This document shows, piece by piece, positions 34,052 to 42,575 of a DNA stretch of 64,000 nucleotides (positions within the stretch are counted from its first letter, which is position 1; the number at the start of each line of letters is the position of its first letter). A program made the translations under genes and the position numbers. The notes under the pieces were generated by a model. It searched no databases. It saw only the letters and a list, made by a program, of their open reading frames with translations, and was not told where the DNA came from. This DNA comes from an uncultured Bacteroidales bacterium (GTDB lineage: Bacteria; Bacteroidota; Bacteroidia; Bacteroidales; UBA932), in contig ONDR01000006.1 of assembly GCA_900316675.1 (NCBI GenBank), positions 19,534 through 83,533 on the forward strand, written 5' to 3'.

Positions 34052-37000
34052 ATGGAGAAGATTTTAGGACTTGACCTGGGAACCAATTCTATTGGTTGGG
34101 CTGTCATTGAAAGGGGCGATAATAATGTTTGTAAGCTTTTAGATAAGGGCGTAAACATATTTCAAGACGGTGTGGCTCATGATAAGAGTGGAGAGAAGCC
34201 TGCTGTTCAGGAAAGGACGGCAGCCCGCTCTTCCAGAAGGCATTACTTCCGTAGAAGACTTCGTAAAATCGAACTACTGAAAGTCCTGATTGATAATAAA
34301 TTGTGCCCTGCGCTTCCAGTTGATGCCCTTTTGGAATGGAAGAGGAAAAAACTATTTCCTCTTCAAGAGGATTTTATCAATTGGCAAAGGACAGATGAAA
34401 ATAAGGATAAGAATCCTTATCATGATAGGTATTTGTCTCTTTTCACTACGTTAGATTTAAACAAGCAGGAAGATAGATATGTTTTAGGAAGAGCGCTCTA
34501 TCATCTAAATCAGCGTAGAGGTTTCCTGAGCAATAGAAAAGAAGCAGCTGATGGAAGTGATGGAAAAGTCGCTGAAAGTATCAGCAGTTTGTCAAAAGAG
34601 ATTTCGGCTGCTGGTTGCAAATATGTCGGGGAATACTTCTACAAGATGTATTCTGAAGGCAAAAAAATAAGAAATAGATACACCGCCAGAGAGGAGCATT
34701 ATAAAAATGAATTTTACGCTATTTGTGAAAGGCAGAATCTTCCGGAATCATTGATTCATCAGCTGGAAAGAGCAATTTTCTATCAGCGTCCGCTAAGGTC
34801 CCAGAAGGGGAATGTTGGGCATTGTAAGTTTGAACCAGATAAACCTTGCTGCCCGGTATCCCATCCTCGATTCGAAGAATTCAGGATGCTTCAATTCATT
34901 AACTCGATAAGAGTACAATCGCCTGCGGATGATGATTTAAGGCCAATAAATAATGAAGAGTTGGCCAAGATAATGCACTTATTCTATCGAAAGAGTAAGG
35001 CGGACTTTGAGTTTGAAGAAATAGCAAAAGCTATTGCAGGAAAAGGGAATTATTGTTCGAAGGACGATTCGGGAATGTATGCATATCGATTCAATTATTC
35101 GATGTCAACAGATGTGCCGGGATGCCCTGTGTCAGCAGCAATTATTTCAGCCATTAATTCGTCTCCTTCAATTGATTGGGAAGAGGATCTATGCTCTATT
35201 TATACCAAGGGAAATGGAAAAACACAGGAACAAATCGTAAATGATGTATGGCATGCTCTGTTCTCTTTCGATAATGATGAAAAATTGACGGAATGGTTAT
35301 CCGATGCGCTTCAAATTGATGAAAAGGCTGCCGGAACCTTATCTAAATTCAATATTCCTCAGGGTTATGCCTCACTTAGTCTTAAGGCGATAAATAAGAT
35401 AATTCCATGGCTTAAACGGGGACTGGTTTATAGTGATGCCGTATTTTTTGCGAATTTGACCGATGTTCTGCCAAAGAATATCATAGAGAATAAGGACAGG
35501 CTATCAGATATTGAAGAGAATATCCGAATCTTGCTTGACGGACAAACTGTAGACGGGAAGGAGAGTTTGACAAGTAAATACAAGAATATCTATGATTATT
35601 TGTTAGGCGTGGATGCTAATGTAAAAGCAAACAAGCTTTATCATCCTTCCCAAATAGACTTATACAAGCCGGCCTTGCCCGATGAGAATGGACAGATCCG
35701 TTTAGGCTCGCCCAGAACAAAAGCCTTTAAGAATCCAATGGCGATGCGAGCTCTGTTCCGTTTACGCAAATTAATTAATGCTTTGCTGTCGGAAGGCGTT
35801 ATCGATTCTAAAACAAAGATTAACATCGAATTTGCCAGAGGCCTGAATGATACAAACAAAAGAAAGGCTATTCAGGATTATCAAAAGAATCAAGAAGCCT
35901 TGAGGTCACAGGATCGGCAGGCAATTATTGCTTTGTTTAAGAGCGAAGGAATTGAATATGAGCCATCTACGATGGACCTTCTTAAATACCGTTTATATGA
36001 GGAACAAAACCATCGTTGTATCTATACTGATAGACAGATAACTCCAAGGATGTTCCTTGGAAGTGCTACGGAATTTGATATCGAGCACACAATTCCAAGG
36101 TCACGTGGCGGCGATGATTCTCAAATGAATAAAACGCTGTGCGACAGTCGGTTCAACAGAGATGTTAAGAAATCTTGTATTCCTTCGGAATTAGAGAATC
36201 ATGCTATCCTGCTTGACAGAGTGTCAGAATGGAAGAATAAAGTAGAAGAACTAGACAAGCAAATAGTTTTCTGGCGTCGTAAGAGTAAGCATGCTTCTTC
36301 AAAGGAAGAAAAGGATAATGCTATCCGCCGGGCCCATTTAATGACCATGGAAAGGGACTATTGGCGTGGCAAATATAACAGGTTTGTCATGGATAAAGTC
36401 CCTGAAGGTTTCTCTAACAGGCAGGGAGTTGACATCGGTATTATCGGTAGGTACGCCAGGATGTACCTTAAGACAGTTTTCAATAAGATATATGTGGTCA
36501 AAGGTGCTACAACCGCTGAATTCAGGAAGGCATGGGGACTGCAGAACGAGTACGAAAAGAAAGAACGCGTGAATCACTCTCATCATTGTATTGATGCCGT
36601 AACTATTGCTTGTATCGGAAAGAACGAATACGATGCGTGGGCAGGATTCATGAAGCAGGATGAAGAGTATAGGTTTGGACGAGGAAAACGTCCGTTTTTT
36701 GAGAAACCATGGCCAACCTTTACTGAGGATGTTCTTGCCATTACATCGGAATTGACGGTGCCGCATTATACTCCGGACAATATGTCCAAGTGCGCTAAGA
36801 AGAAACTTAGAGTAAGGGGTGTTATACAGAGAAATGATGCTGGTAAAGTAATGTATGCAAGGGGTGATTCTGCAAGAGGCTCTTTGCATTTGGATACGTT
36901 CTATGGCTCTATTAAGGTTAATGACGAGGTTAAATATGTGGTCAGAAAGAGCCTGGATTCTTTGAAGGATTCTGACATTGACAAAATCGTAGATGAGACT

Positions 37001-37678
37001 GTTAGAGATAAGGTCAAGGCTGCGGTAGAAAAGCATGGTTCACTAAAGAAAGCCGTAGCAGAAGGTGTTTGGATGAATGAAACCCTACGTATCCCTATTA
37101 ACAAGGTAAGGATTTTTGTGCCTTCTGTTACAAAGCCAATTTCTCTTAAGGAGCAAAGGTTTAAATCGGACAAAGATTATAAACAGAATTATTACGTAGC
37201 CAATGATAATAACTATTGTATGGCTGTCTATGGCACGAAGAAGCCATCGTTCAAGTTGTTGAATGCATTGGATGCGACAAAAATGATTAACGGGAAACGG
37301 GATAACGTTATTCCTTTGTCTGATGATAAAGATAATCCGTTGAGGTTTGTTTTAAAGATAGGAACAATGGTTCTGTTTTATGATAATAGCCCCGCTGAAT
37401 TACTTGAATGTGATTCTGTTGAGTTGTCGAAGCGGTTATATAAGGTGACGGGGCTTAAGTATAATACGGAACGGTACGGGATGGTTGAATTAAAGCACCA
37501 TCTAGAAGCTCGCCCTTCTTCAGAATTAAAAAAGAAAAATGGTAAATGGCAAATTGGTGAAGGTATTCGACCGATAGTGGTTCTAACGCATCATCAACTC
37601 AATATTTGGGTAGAAGGCGTTGACTTTGACATAACCGAAACTGGAAGAATTGTTTTCAAACCGCACCCTTTATGGTAA
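34052..37678 (+). CDS. cas9: CRISPR-associated endonuclease Cas9, type II-C
   Basis: 1208 residues. RuvC-I 'KILGLDLGTNSIGWAVIE' with catalytic Asp8; bridge helix 'RSSRRHYFRRRLRKIELLK'; RuvC-II 'INIEFARGL' near residue 591; HNH 'DIEHTIPRSRGGDDSQMNKTLC' with Asp676 and His679, Asn in 'NKTLCDSRFNRD'; RuvC-III 'NHSHHCIDAV' with His844-His845 and Asp848. All nuclease residues are present. Size, absence of csn2 or cas4, and the short cas9-cas1-cas2 order fit subtype II-C. It is guided by tracrRNA:crRNA to cut invading DNA. The 3' end overlaps cas1 by 7 bases. Codon use is visibly more AT-rich than in flanking genes, suggesting transfer. Confidence 0.97.
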   Translation: MEKILGLDLGTNSIGWAVIERGDNNVCKLLDKGVNIFQDGVAHDKSGEKPAVQERTAARSSRRHYFRRRLRKIELLKVLIDNKLCPALPVDALLEWKRKKLFPLQEDFINWQRTDENKDKNPYHDRYLSLFTTLDLNKQEDRYVLGRALYHLNQRRGFLSNRKEAADGSDGKVAESISSLSKEISAAGCKYVGEYFYKMYSEGKKIRNRYTAREEHYKNEFYAICERQNLPESLIHQLERAIFYQRPLRSQKGNVGHCKFEPDKPCCPVSHPRFEEFRMLQFINSIRVQSPADDDLRPINNEELAKIMHLFYRKSKADFEFEEIAKAIAGKGNYCSKDDSGMYAYRFNYSMSTDVPGCPVSAAIISAINSSPSIDWEEDLCSIYTKGNGKTQEQIVNDVWHALFSFDNDEKLTEWLSDALQIDEKAAGTLSKFNIPQGYASLSLKAINKIIPWLKRGLVYSDAVFFANLTDVLPKNIIENKDRLSDIEENIRILLDGQTVDGKESLTSKYKNIYDYLLGVDANVKANKLYHPSQIDLYKPALPDENGQIRLGSPRTKAFKNPMAMRALFRLRKLINALLSEGVIDSKTKINIEFARGLNDTNKRKAIQDYQKNQEALRSQDRQAIIALFKSEGIEYEPSTMDLLKYRLYEEQNHRCIYTDRQITPRMFLGSATEFDIEHTIPRSRGGDDSQMNKTLCDSRFNRDVKKSCIPSELENHAILLDRVSEWKNKVEELDKQIVFWRRKSKHASSKEEKDNAIRRAHLMTMERDYWRGKYNRFVMDKVPEGFSNRQGVDIGIIGRYARMYLKTVFNKIYVVKGATTAEFRKAWGLQNEYEKKERVNHSHHCIDAVTIACIGKNEYDAWAGFMKQDEEYRFGRGKRPFFEKPWPTFTEDVLAITSELTVPHYTPDNMSKCAKKKLRVRGVIQRNDAGKVMYARGDSARGSLHLDTFYGSIKVNDEVKYVVRKSLDSLKDSDIDKIVDETVRDKVKAAVEKHGSLKKAVAEGVWMNETLRIPINKVRIFVPSVTKPISLKEQRFKSDKDYKQNYYVANDNNYCMAVYGTKKPSFKLLNALDATKMINGKRDNVIPLSDDKDNPLRFVLKIGTMVLFYDNSPAELLECDSVELSKRLYKVTGLKYNTERYGMVELKHHLEARPSSELKKKNGKWQIGEGIRPIVVLTHHQLNIWVEGVDFDITETGRIVFKPHPLW

Positions 37679-38553
37679 AGAGAACATTATTCTTTGGTAG
37701 TTCATGCCGCCTGTCCCTTAAAAATTGCCAGTTGGTTATTGAGAATAAGGAGACGGGGGAGATTAAAACATGTCCTATAGAGGATATCGGATATGCAGTA
37801 ATAGAAGACCAATCGGTTTCCATTACAATTCCGGCGATGGATGCGCTGGCAAAGAATAATGTCGCTGTGGTGTTTTGTGACGCTAAGAAAATGCCGTCCT
37901 CGATGCTGCTTAACCTTGAATCTAATAATGTCTTGGCCGAGGTTTATAAAACTCAGATTGAGGCGTCAGTTCCGTTGAAGAAGAATCTATGGAAACAAAT
38001 TGTATCAGCAAAGATTGAGAATCAGGCCAGGTTGCTTAATGAGTTGGGTAAGGATGGGGATAGTTTGAAGCCATATTACATGAATGTTAAGAGTGGTGAT
38101 TCTGACAACCGGGAAGGTATAGCGGCCAGGATGTATTGGAGGTTGTTGTTCGGATCTGATTTCGTTAGGTCTAGAGACGGCGGGATGCCTAATGGTATGT
38201 TGAATTATGGCTATTCAATTCTTAGAGCGGGAATGGCTCGTGCCATTATGGGTTCTGGTTTGTTCCCGGCTTTCGGACTGTTTCATAAGAATAGGTATAA
38301 TGCCTTTCCGTTGGCGGATGATTTGATGGAACCCTATAGGCCATATGTGGATCAAATTGTATATGAGTTGGTTAGCAGGGGAATTAATAAACTGGATATA
38401 AACGCAAAGCAAGAATTGCTTAGAGTATTTTTTAAAGATACAACCTTTGGTACTATTACGAGACCAATGGAAGTAGGGCTGTCAATAACCACTGCTTCTC
38501 TGGTAAAGTGTTTTAATGGAGAGGCTAAACAGTTATCTTTTCCTATTCTATAG
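37672..38553 (+). CDS. cas1: CRISPR adaptation endonuclease Cas1 (type II)
   Basis: 293 residues. Type II Cas1 start 'KRTLFFGSSCRLSLKNCQLVI' and the typical N-terminal beta domain. The alpha-domain has metal ligands Glu148 ('NREGIAARMYW'), His205 ('FGLFHKNRYNAFPLADDLMEPYRP') and the acidic LADDLME segment at 214-220. With Cas2 it captures and inserts new spacers at the leader end. It begins inside the cas9 3' end (7-base overlap) and is 2 bases from cas2, so the three genes are coupled. Confidence 0.95.
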   Translation: MVKRTLFFGSSCRLSLKNCQLVIENKETGEIKTCPIEDIGYAVIEDQSVSITIPAMDALAKNNVAVVFCDAKKMPSSMLLNLESNNVLAEVYKTQIEASVPLKKNLWKQIVSAKIENQARLLNELGKDGDSLKPYYMNVKSGDSDNREGIAARMYWRLLFGSDFVRSRDGGMPNGMLNYGYSILRAGMARAIMGSGLFPAFGLFHKNRYNAFPLADDLMEPYRPYVDQIVYELVSRGINKLDINAKQELLRVFFKDTTFGTITRPMEVGLSITTASLVKCFNGEAKQLSFPIL

Positions 38554-38555
38554 TC

Positions 38556-38897
38556 ATGATTACCGAATATAGATTAAATGCTTATCATGTAATGTGGTTA
38601 TTTGTGTTTTTCGATTTGCCAACTACTACCAAGAAAGAGAGGAAGTACGCTGCGGGGTTTAGAAAGGATTTGGAGAAGGATGGCTTTCGGATGATGCAAT
38701 ACTCAGTTTATATAAGACATTGTCCGTCGAAGGAGAATCGGGATGTGCATGTGAGAAGAATAAGGAGTTTTGTCCCACCTTCTGGAATGGTGAGTATTAT
38801 GTCTGTAACGGATAAACAGTATGGAGAAATAGAGAACTTTTGGGGATCAAAACGTTCACCTTTGCCGGAAACTCCGTTACAATTGGAATTGTTTTAA
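38556..38897 (+). CDS. cas2: CRISPR adaptation protein Cas2 (type II)
   Basis: 113 residues. Ferredoxin-like Cas2 with first strand 'MWLFVFFDLPTTTKKERKYAAGFRKDLEKDGFRMMQYSVYIR' (metal-binding Asp20) and 'GMVSIMSVTDKQYGEIENFWG'. It dimerises between two Cas1 dimers in the adaptation complex. It is the last gene of the cas operon; a -7 element of the CRISPR leader starts one base after its stop. Confidence 0.95.
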   Translation: MITEYRLNAYHVMWLFVFFDLPTTTKKERKYAAGFRKDLEKDGFRMMQYSVYIRHCPSKENRDVHVRRIRSFVPPSGMVSIMSVTDKQYGEIENFWGSKRSPLPETPLQLELF

Positions 38898-39007
38898 TAT
38901 ATTTGTAAAAATACTACATCAAAGTGCTTCCTTGGCATGATATGGGAGTTTTCCAACTTGCTTTTAGGCTTGTAATTCTTTGATTTTCACTGGAAAAACC
39001 AACTGAG
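38898..39007 (+). promoter_or_regulatory. CRISPR leader
   Basis: 110 AT-rich bases between cas2 and the first repeat. TATATTTG (38898-38905) is a -7 element that could drive pre-crRNA in the same direction as cas9. CTACATCAAA at 38914-38923 is the exact complement of repeat bases 8-17, so the leader transcript can pair with repeats. Confidence 0.65.
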
Positions 39008-40797
39008 GTTGTGGTTTGATGTAGAAAAGGAATAATGAACAACAAGAATGAAGGATTCACCTTCTGCCGCATTGTTGTGGTTTGATGTAGAAAAGGAATA
39101 ATGAACAACAATAAAATGTTCGGTACTTCGCCGTAAACGGTTGTGGTTTGATGTAGAAAAGGAATAATGAACAACGCAACTCTGCAACAATACTCTGCAA
39201 CTCTGTTGTGGTTTGATGTAGAAAAGGAATAATGAACAACACCTTGCCCGTGCAGCACACCTCAAGCGCTGTTGTGGTTTGATGTAGAAAAGGAATAATG
39301 AACAACTAAATGCCAGTCCTATACCGATGCAACCGAGTTGTGGTTTGATGTAGAAAAGGAATAATGAACAACCGCATACGAAAAGGTCGTGGCGGATGCG
39401 GAGTTGTGGTTTGATGTAGAAAAGGAATAATGAACAACGTATCAGCCTGGTGGACGACCCCGCCGTAGTTGTGGTTTGATGTAGAAAAGGAATAATGAAC
39501 AACCTAAGCCGATACTTAGAAACAAAACATTAGTTGTGGTTTGATGTAGAAAAGGAATAATGAACAACGGGGTCATTGTCTCCCAAGAGTCAGGAAGAGT
39601 TGTGGTTTGATGTAGAAAAGGAATAATGAACAACCCCGAGGAACGAAAGAGTATCAGGACAGAGTTGTGGTTTGATGTAGAAAAGGAATAATGAACAACG
39701 TATTGGACGATGAAACATACCGTGTTTGGGTTGTGGTTTGATGTAGAAAAGGAATAATGAACAACTGTGGTGGCGTGTATGATTCTTCGCATACTGTTGT
39801 GGTTTGATGTAGAAAAGGAATAATGAACAACCGGGAACGGGCTGAGAAACAGCAAGAATAGGTTGTGGTTTGATGTAGAAAAGGAATAATGAACAACGGT
39901 GACAATGCCGAAAAGCGGAAGGAGATAGTTGTGGTTTGATGTAGAAAAGGAATAATGAACAACTTCTCACCTGAATTGTATTTTGAAGATATAGTTGTGG
40001 TTTGATGTAGAAAAGGAATAATGAACAACAATACGGAATGGATAGGAAATGCCCCCTTGTTGTGGTTTGATGTAGAAAAGGAATAATGAACAACCAGGAA
40101 GCATACGATAAGTGGATTGAGCAGGTTGTGGTTTGATGTAGAAAAGGAATAATGAACAACACCCTCTGGGCGGTCTTGGCATCCGTCAAGTTGTGGTTTG
40201 ATGTAGAAAAGGAATAATGAACAACGTCCCAATGGGGATTTTTAGCCACATAGGAGTTGTGGTTTGATGTAGAAAAGGAATAATGAACAACTGTGTTATT
40301 TTTAATAGCATGAATTAAATGTTGTGGTTTGATGTAGAAAAGGAATAATGAACAACTTAATGGCAGCTTCACAGGCTTCTTCATAAGTTGTGGTTTGATG
40401 TAGAAAAGGAATAATGAACAACAACCACCAGAAAACCAGCACCAGGAGGACGTTGTGGTTTGATGTAGAAAAGGAATAATGAACAACAAGTTTTGTGATG
40501 ATTGGATTCGTGATGAGTTGTGGTTTGATGTAGAAAAGGAATAATGAACAACGGGTTCACAAGTTATAAATCCAACCTTCCAGTTGTGGTTTGATGTAGA
40601 AAAGGAATAATGAACAACTTTAATAAAAATTTATGAGTCGTTCAGAAGTTGTGGTTTGATGTAGAAAAGGAATAATGAACAACCGCAGTGTTTCATGTCC
40701 GTTATGCCACGCGTTGTGGTTTGATGTAGAAAAGGAATAATGAACAACTGCTTCGCTTCGATCCGGGCCGCTTCTTCGTTGTGGCTTGATGTAGAAG
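39008..40797 (+). CRISPR. CRISPR array: 27 repeats of 36 bp, 27 spacers, plus degenerate terminal repeat
   Basis: Intact repeats start at 39008 and continue every 65-66 bases to 40713. The repeat begins GTTGTGGTTTGATGTAGAAA and ends AATGAACAAC; all 27 look identical to my reading. Spacers are 29 or 30 bases and all differ. The 28th copy (40778-40797) starts GTTGTGGCTTGATGTAGAA and then decays, marking the trailer. The strand is set by the tracrRNA anti-repeat: crRNAs carry the repeat 5' part, so transcription runs plus, from the leader at cas2. No promoter-like TAnnTTTG is found inside the repeat, unlike Neisseria arrays. Spacer targets are not determinable here. Confidence 0.98.
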
Positions 40798-40798
40798 G

Positions 40799-40830
40799 AA
40801 AGGCGCAAAACCTATGAGTTTTGCGCCTTT
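40799..40830. terminator. Bidirectional terminator after the CRISPR array
   Basis: AAAGGCGCAAAA (40799-40810) pairs perfectly with TTTTGCGCCTTT (40819-40830). It closes both the array transcript and the convergent CYTH operon. Confidence 0.75.
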
Positions 40831-41302
40831 ACCAGGTCTTGTAGGGGTGTTTGGAGAGGTAGGAGTTGTAGTAAGAGGAGACGCCGGTGACTTCTGTGCC
40901 CAGCCAGGAGGGGCGGGCGAAGGTAGCGTCAGGGGAGGGTAACTCTATCTCTGCCATGACTAGGCCCTCGTTTTCTCCAAGAAATTCGTCTACTTCCCAC
41001 TTAAGGCCGCCTTCTGCCGGAACAATGTGGCGGAACTTTTCTATGCGGCCGCTTTTGCAAAGCTTGAACAGCTCCAGGGCGTCCTGAAGGGGAATCTGCA
41101 TCTCCCACTCCGGCCTGCTAAGGCCGTCATCGGTAGTCTTGCCCTTAATGGTAAGAAAGCCTTCATCGTCCCGGATGCGGATGCGCACGGTGTTGCCGCC
41201 ATCATGGGCGATGTAACCCTGCCTAATGGAATAAGTCTTGACAGCGGCAGCACGGAAACTGTCGTCCTTTACCAAAAACTTTCTCTCTGTCTCTGTATTC
41301 AT
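40829..41302 (-). CDS. CYTH domain protein (CyaB-like / inorganic triphosphatase family)
   Basis: 157 residues. Starts 'MNTETERKFLV', the ExExK signature that names the fold, followed by 'IRQGYIAHDGGNTVRIRIRDDEGFLTIKGKT', 'RPEWEMQIPLQDALELFKLC', 'WEVDEFLGENEGLVMAEIELP' – the alternating charged beta-tunnel strands that hold triphosphate and metal ions. Bacterial members hydrolyse inorganic triphosphate or, more rarely, make cAMP; the substrate is unknown. It follows nadD by 1 base in an operon gmk-nadD-CYTH. Confidence 0.88.
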   Translation of the reverse strand: MNTETERKFLVKDDSFRAAAVKTYSIRQGYIAHDGGNTVRIRIRDDEGFLTIKGKTTDDGLSRPEWEMQIPLQDALELFKLCKSGRIEKFRHIVPAEGGLKWEVDEFLGENEGLVMAEIELPSPDATFARPSWLGTEVTGVSSYYNSYLSKHPYKTW

Positions 41303-41303
41303 A

Positions 41304-41858
41304 TTACATCAGCCATTTTGACATATCCTTGCCGTCTGCGCTGCGGATTTCTGTAGATGAGATTGTAACCAGCGGGGCATTCAGGAGCTCTATCTTATAG
41401 GAAGGATCCTCTTTCATCAGCCGGGCCTTAAGATGGCCGCGGTGATAACCCTTGCGCGGATATACGGCAATGCCGTACTCTTTTAAAATGCGTTTGTAGT
41501 CGCGCCAGCGGGGGAAGCTTTCCAGATTGTCCGCACCTACTACCAGTGTGATGCTATCTTTGGGATTTCGGGCACGGAGGGTGTCCAGAGTGCGTATGGT
41601 ATAGTGCGGCGGCTCCATTGACAGTTCTATGTCCGATGCCTCTATGCCCTTTAGCTCCGGATGGCGGGCCAAGGCCTCGCAGGCTGCCTCGTAGCGGGCC
41701 TGGCCGCTAAGGTTGGAAGCGGCATCCTTGAACGGGCTTTGCGGACTTACGATCAGCAGCACACGCTGGTAGCCGGCGGTTTTCACCAGATACCTTAATA
41801 TGGCCAGATGGCCAATGTGCAGCGGATTGAAGCTGCCGCTGTAAACCGCGATTTTCAT
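41304..41858 (-). CDS. nadD: Nicotinate-nucleotide adenylyltransferase
   Basis: 184 residues. Nucleotidyltransferase motif 'GSFNPLHIGHLAILRYL' (about 8-24) with the HIGH-like HIGH residues, 'LLIVSPQSPFKD', 'IEASDIELSMEPPHYTIRTLDTLRARNP' and 'LVVGADNLESFPRW', and the closing 'VTISSTEIR' (SSTxIR). It adenylates nicotinate mononucleotide in NAD biosynthesis. It starts 1 base after gmk, an order often seen in Bacteroidota. Confidence 0.93.
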   Translation of the reverse strand: MKIAVYSGSFNPLHIGHLAILRYLVKTAGYQRVLLIVSPQSPFKDAASNLSGQARYEAACEALARHPELKGIEASDIELSMEPPHYTIRTLDTLRARNPKDSITLVVGADNLESFPRWRDYKRILKEYGIAVYPRKGYHRGHLKARLMKEDPSYKIELLNAPLVTISSTEIRSADGKDMSKWLM

Positions 41859-41859
41859 T

Positions 41860-42447
41860 TTATTTAAGGAAATCGTCCACCATCTTTTCGGCCTCGGCGT
41901 AAGCCTTGTCCAGATTGTCGTTTATTAGGACAACGTCAAACTTGGGAGCGTAAGTCATTTCCTCTGCGGCCTTGGCTACGCGCTCTGCGATAGCCTCAGG
42001 AGCATCGGTGTTGCGGAAGATAAGCCTGCGCCTTAGCTCCTCTACTGAAGGAGCCTGGATGAATACGGAAAGGGCTTTGTCCCCGAAGTACTTTTTAAGG
42101 TTGACGCCACCTTTGACATCGACATCAAAAATAATCACATGGCCCTTGGCCCAGATGCGCTCAACCTCGCTCTTCAAGGTGCCGTAATAACGGCCTTCGT
42201 ACACCTGCTCATACTCTACGAACTGGTCTGCCTCTATGCGGCGGCGGAACTCTTCTACGCTAAGGAAGTAGTATTCCACGCCGTCCTGCTCCTGGCCGCG
42301 GGGCGGACGGGAAGTGGCTGATACAGAGAATTCTATCTCTGGGTGAAGTCCAAGAATATGATTGACTATAGTGCTTTTTCCCGAACCCGAAGGGGCCGAG
42401 AAAATCAATACTTTACCGGTTTTTTGTTCTTTTTTCTTGCAGGCCAT
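41860..42447 (-). CDS. gmk: Guanylate kinase
   Basis: 195 residues. Walker A 'IFSAPSGSGKSTIVNHIL' (about 15-32), GMP-binding 'FSVSATSRPPRGQEQDGVEYYFLS', and 'VIIFDVDVKGGVNLKKYFG'. It phosphorylates GMP to GDP with ATP. The gene is first in the gmk-nadD-CYTH operon; its start faces fba with a shared back-to-back promoter at 42490-42509. Confidence 0.94.
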   Translation of the reverse strand: MACKKKEQKTGKVLIFSAPSGSGKSTIVNHILGLHPEIEFSVSATSRPPRGQEQDGVEYYFLSVEEFRRRIEADQFVEYEQVYEGRYYGTLKSEVERIWAKGHVIIFDVDVKGGVNLKKYFGDKALSVFIQAPSVEELRRRLIFRNTDAPEAIAERVAKAAEEMTYAPKFDVVLINDNLDKAYAEAEKMVDDFLK

Positions 42448-42476
42448 AACATTTATCGTTTTAGCGGCTTGATGCC

Positions 42477-42509
42477 CTTGAAGATTTCTGCAAATTTAAT
42501 TAAATTTGC
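42477..42509. promoter_or_regulatory. Back-to-back promoters for gmk and fba within a perfect 20-bp palindrome
   Basis: GCAAATTTAA-TTAAATTTGC (42490-42509) contains TAAATTTG on the plus strand (42501-42508) and TAAATTTG on the minus strand (42498-42491). For fba a -33 TTG at 42478-42480 is 20 bases upstream. The minus-strand -33 for gmk is weak. The two elements abut, so polymerases cannot occupy both at once. Confidence 0.7.
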
Positions 42510-42575
42510 CTGATTTTTGAAGTGATTACAAATAATTATCGGCAAAAATAATCATTAAACAATATAGTTTAAACT

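Noticed and set aside
39590..40489. Long minus-strand open frames through the CRISPR array (also 38914-39855) with repeating 'FLHQTTT' or 'VHYSFSTSNHN' peptides
   Set aside because: They are translations of the 36-base repeat; the 65/66-base period lets frames stay open. No real gene.
39008..40777. Promoters inside each CRISPR repeat, as in Neisseria II-C
   Set aside because: The repeat contains TTTG, but no TAnnTTTG falls 19-21 bases later.
39008..40777. Self-targeting spacers
   Set aside because: None noticed by eye against this window, but I cannot search the rest of the genome, so this is not excluded.
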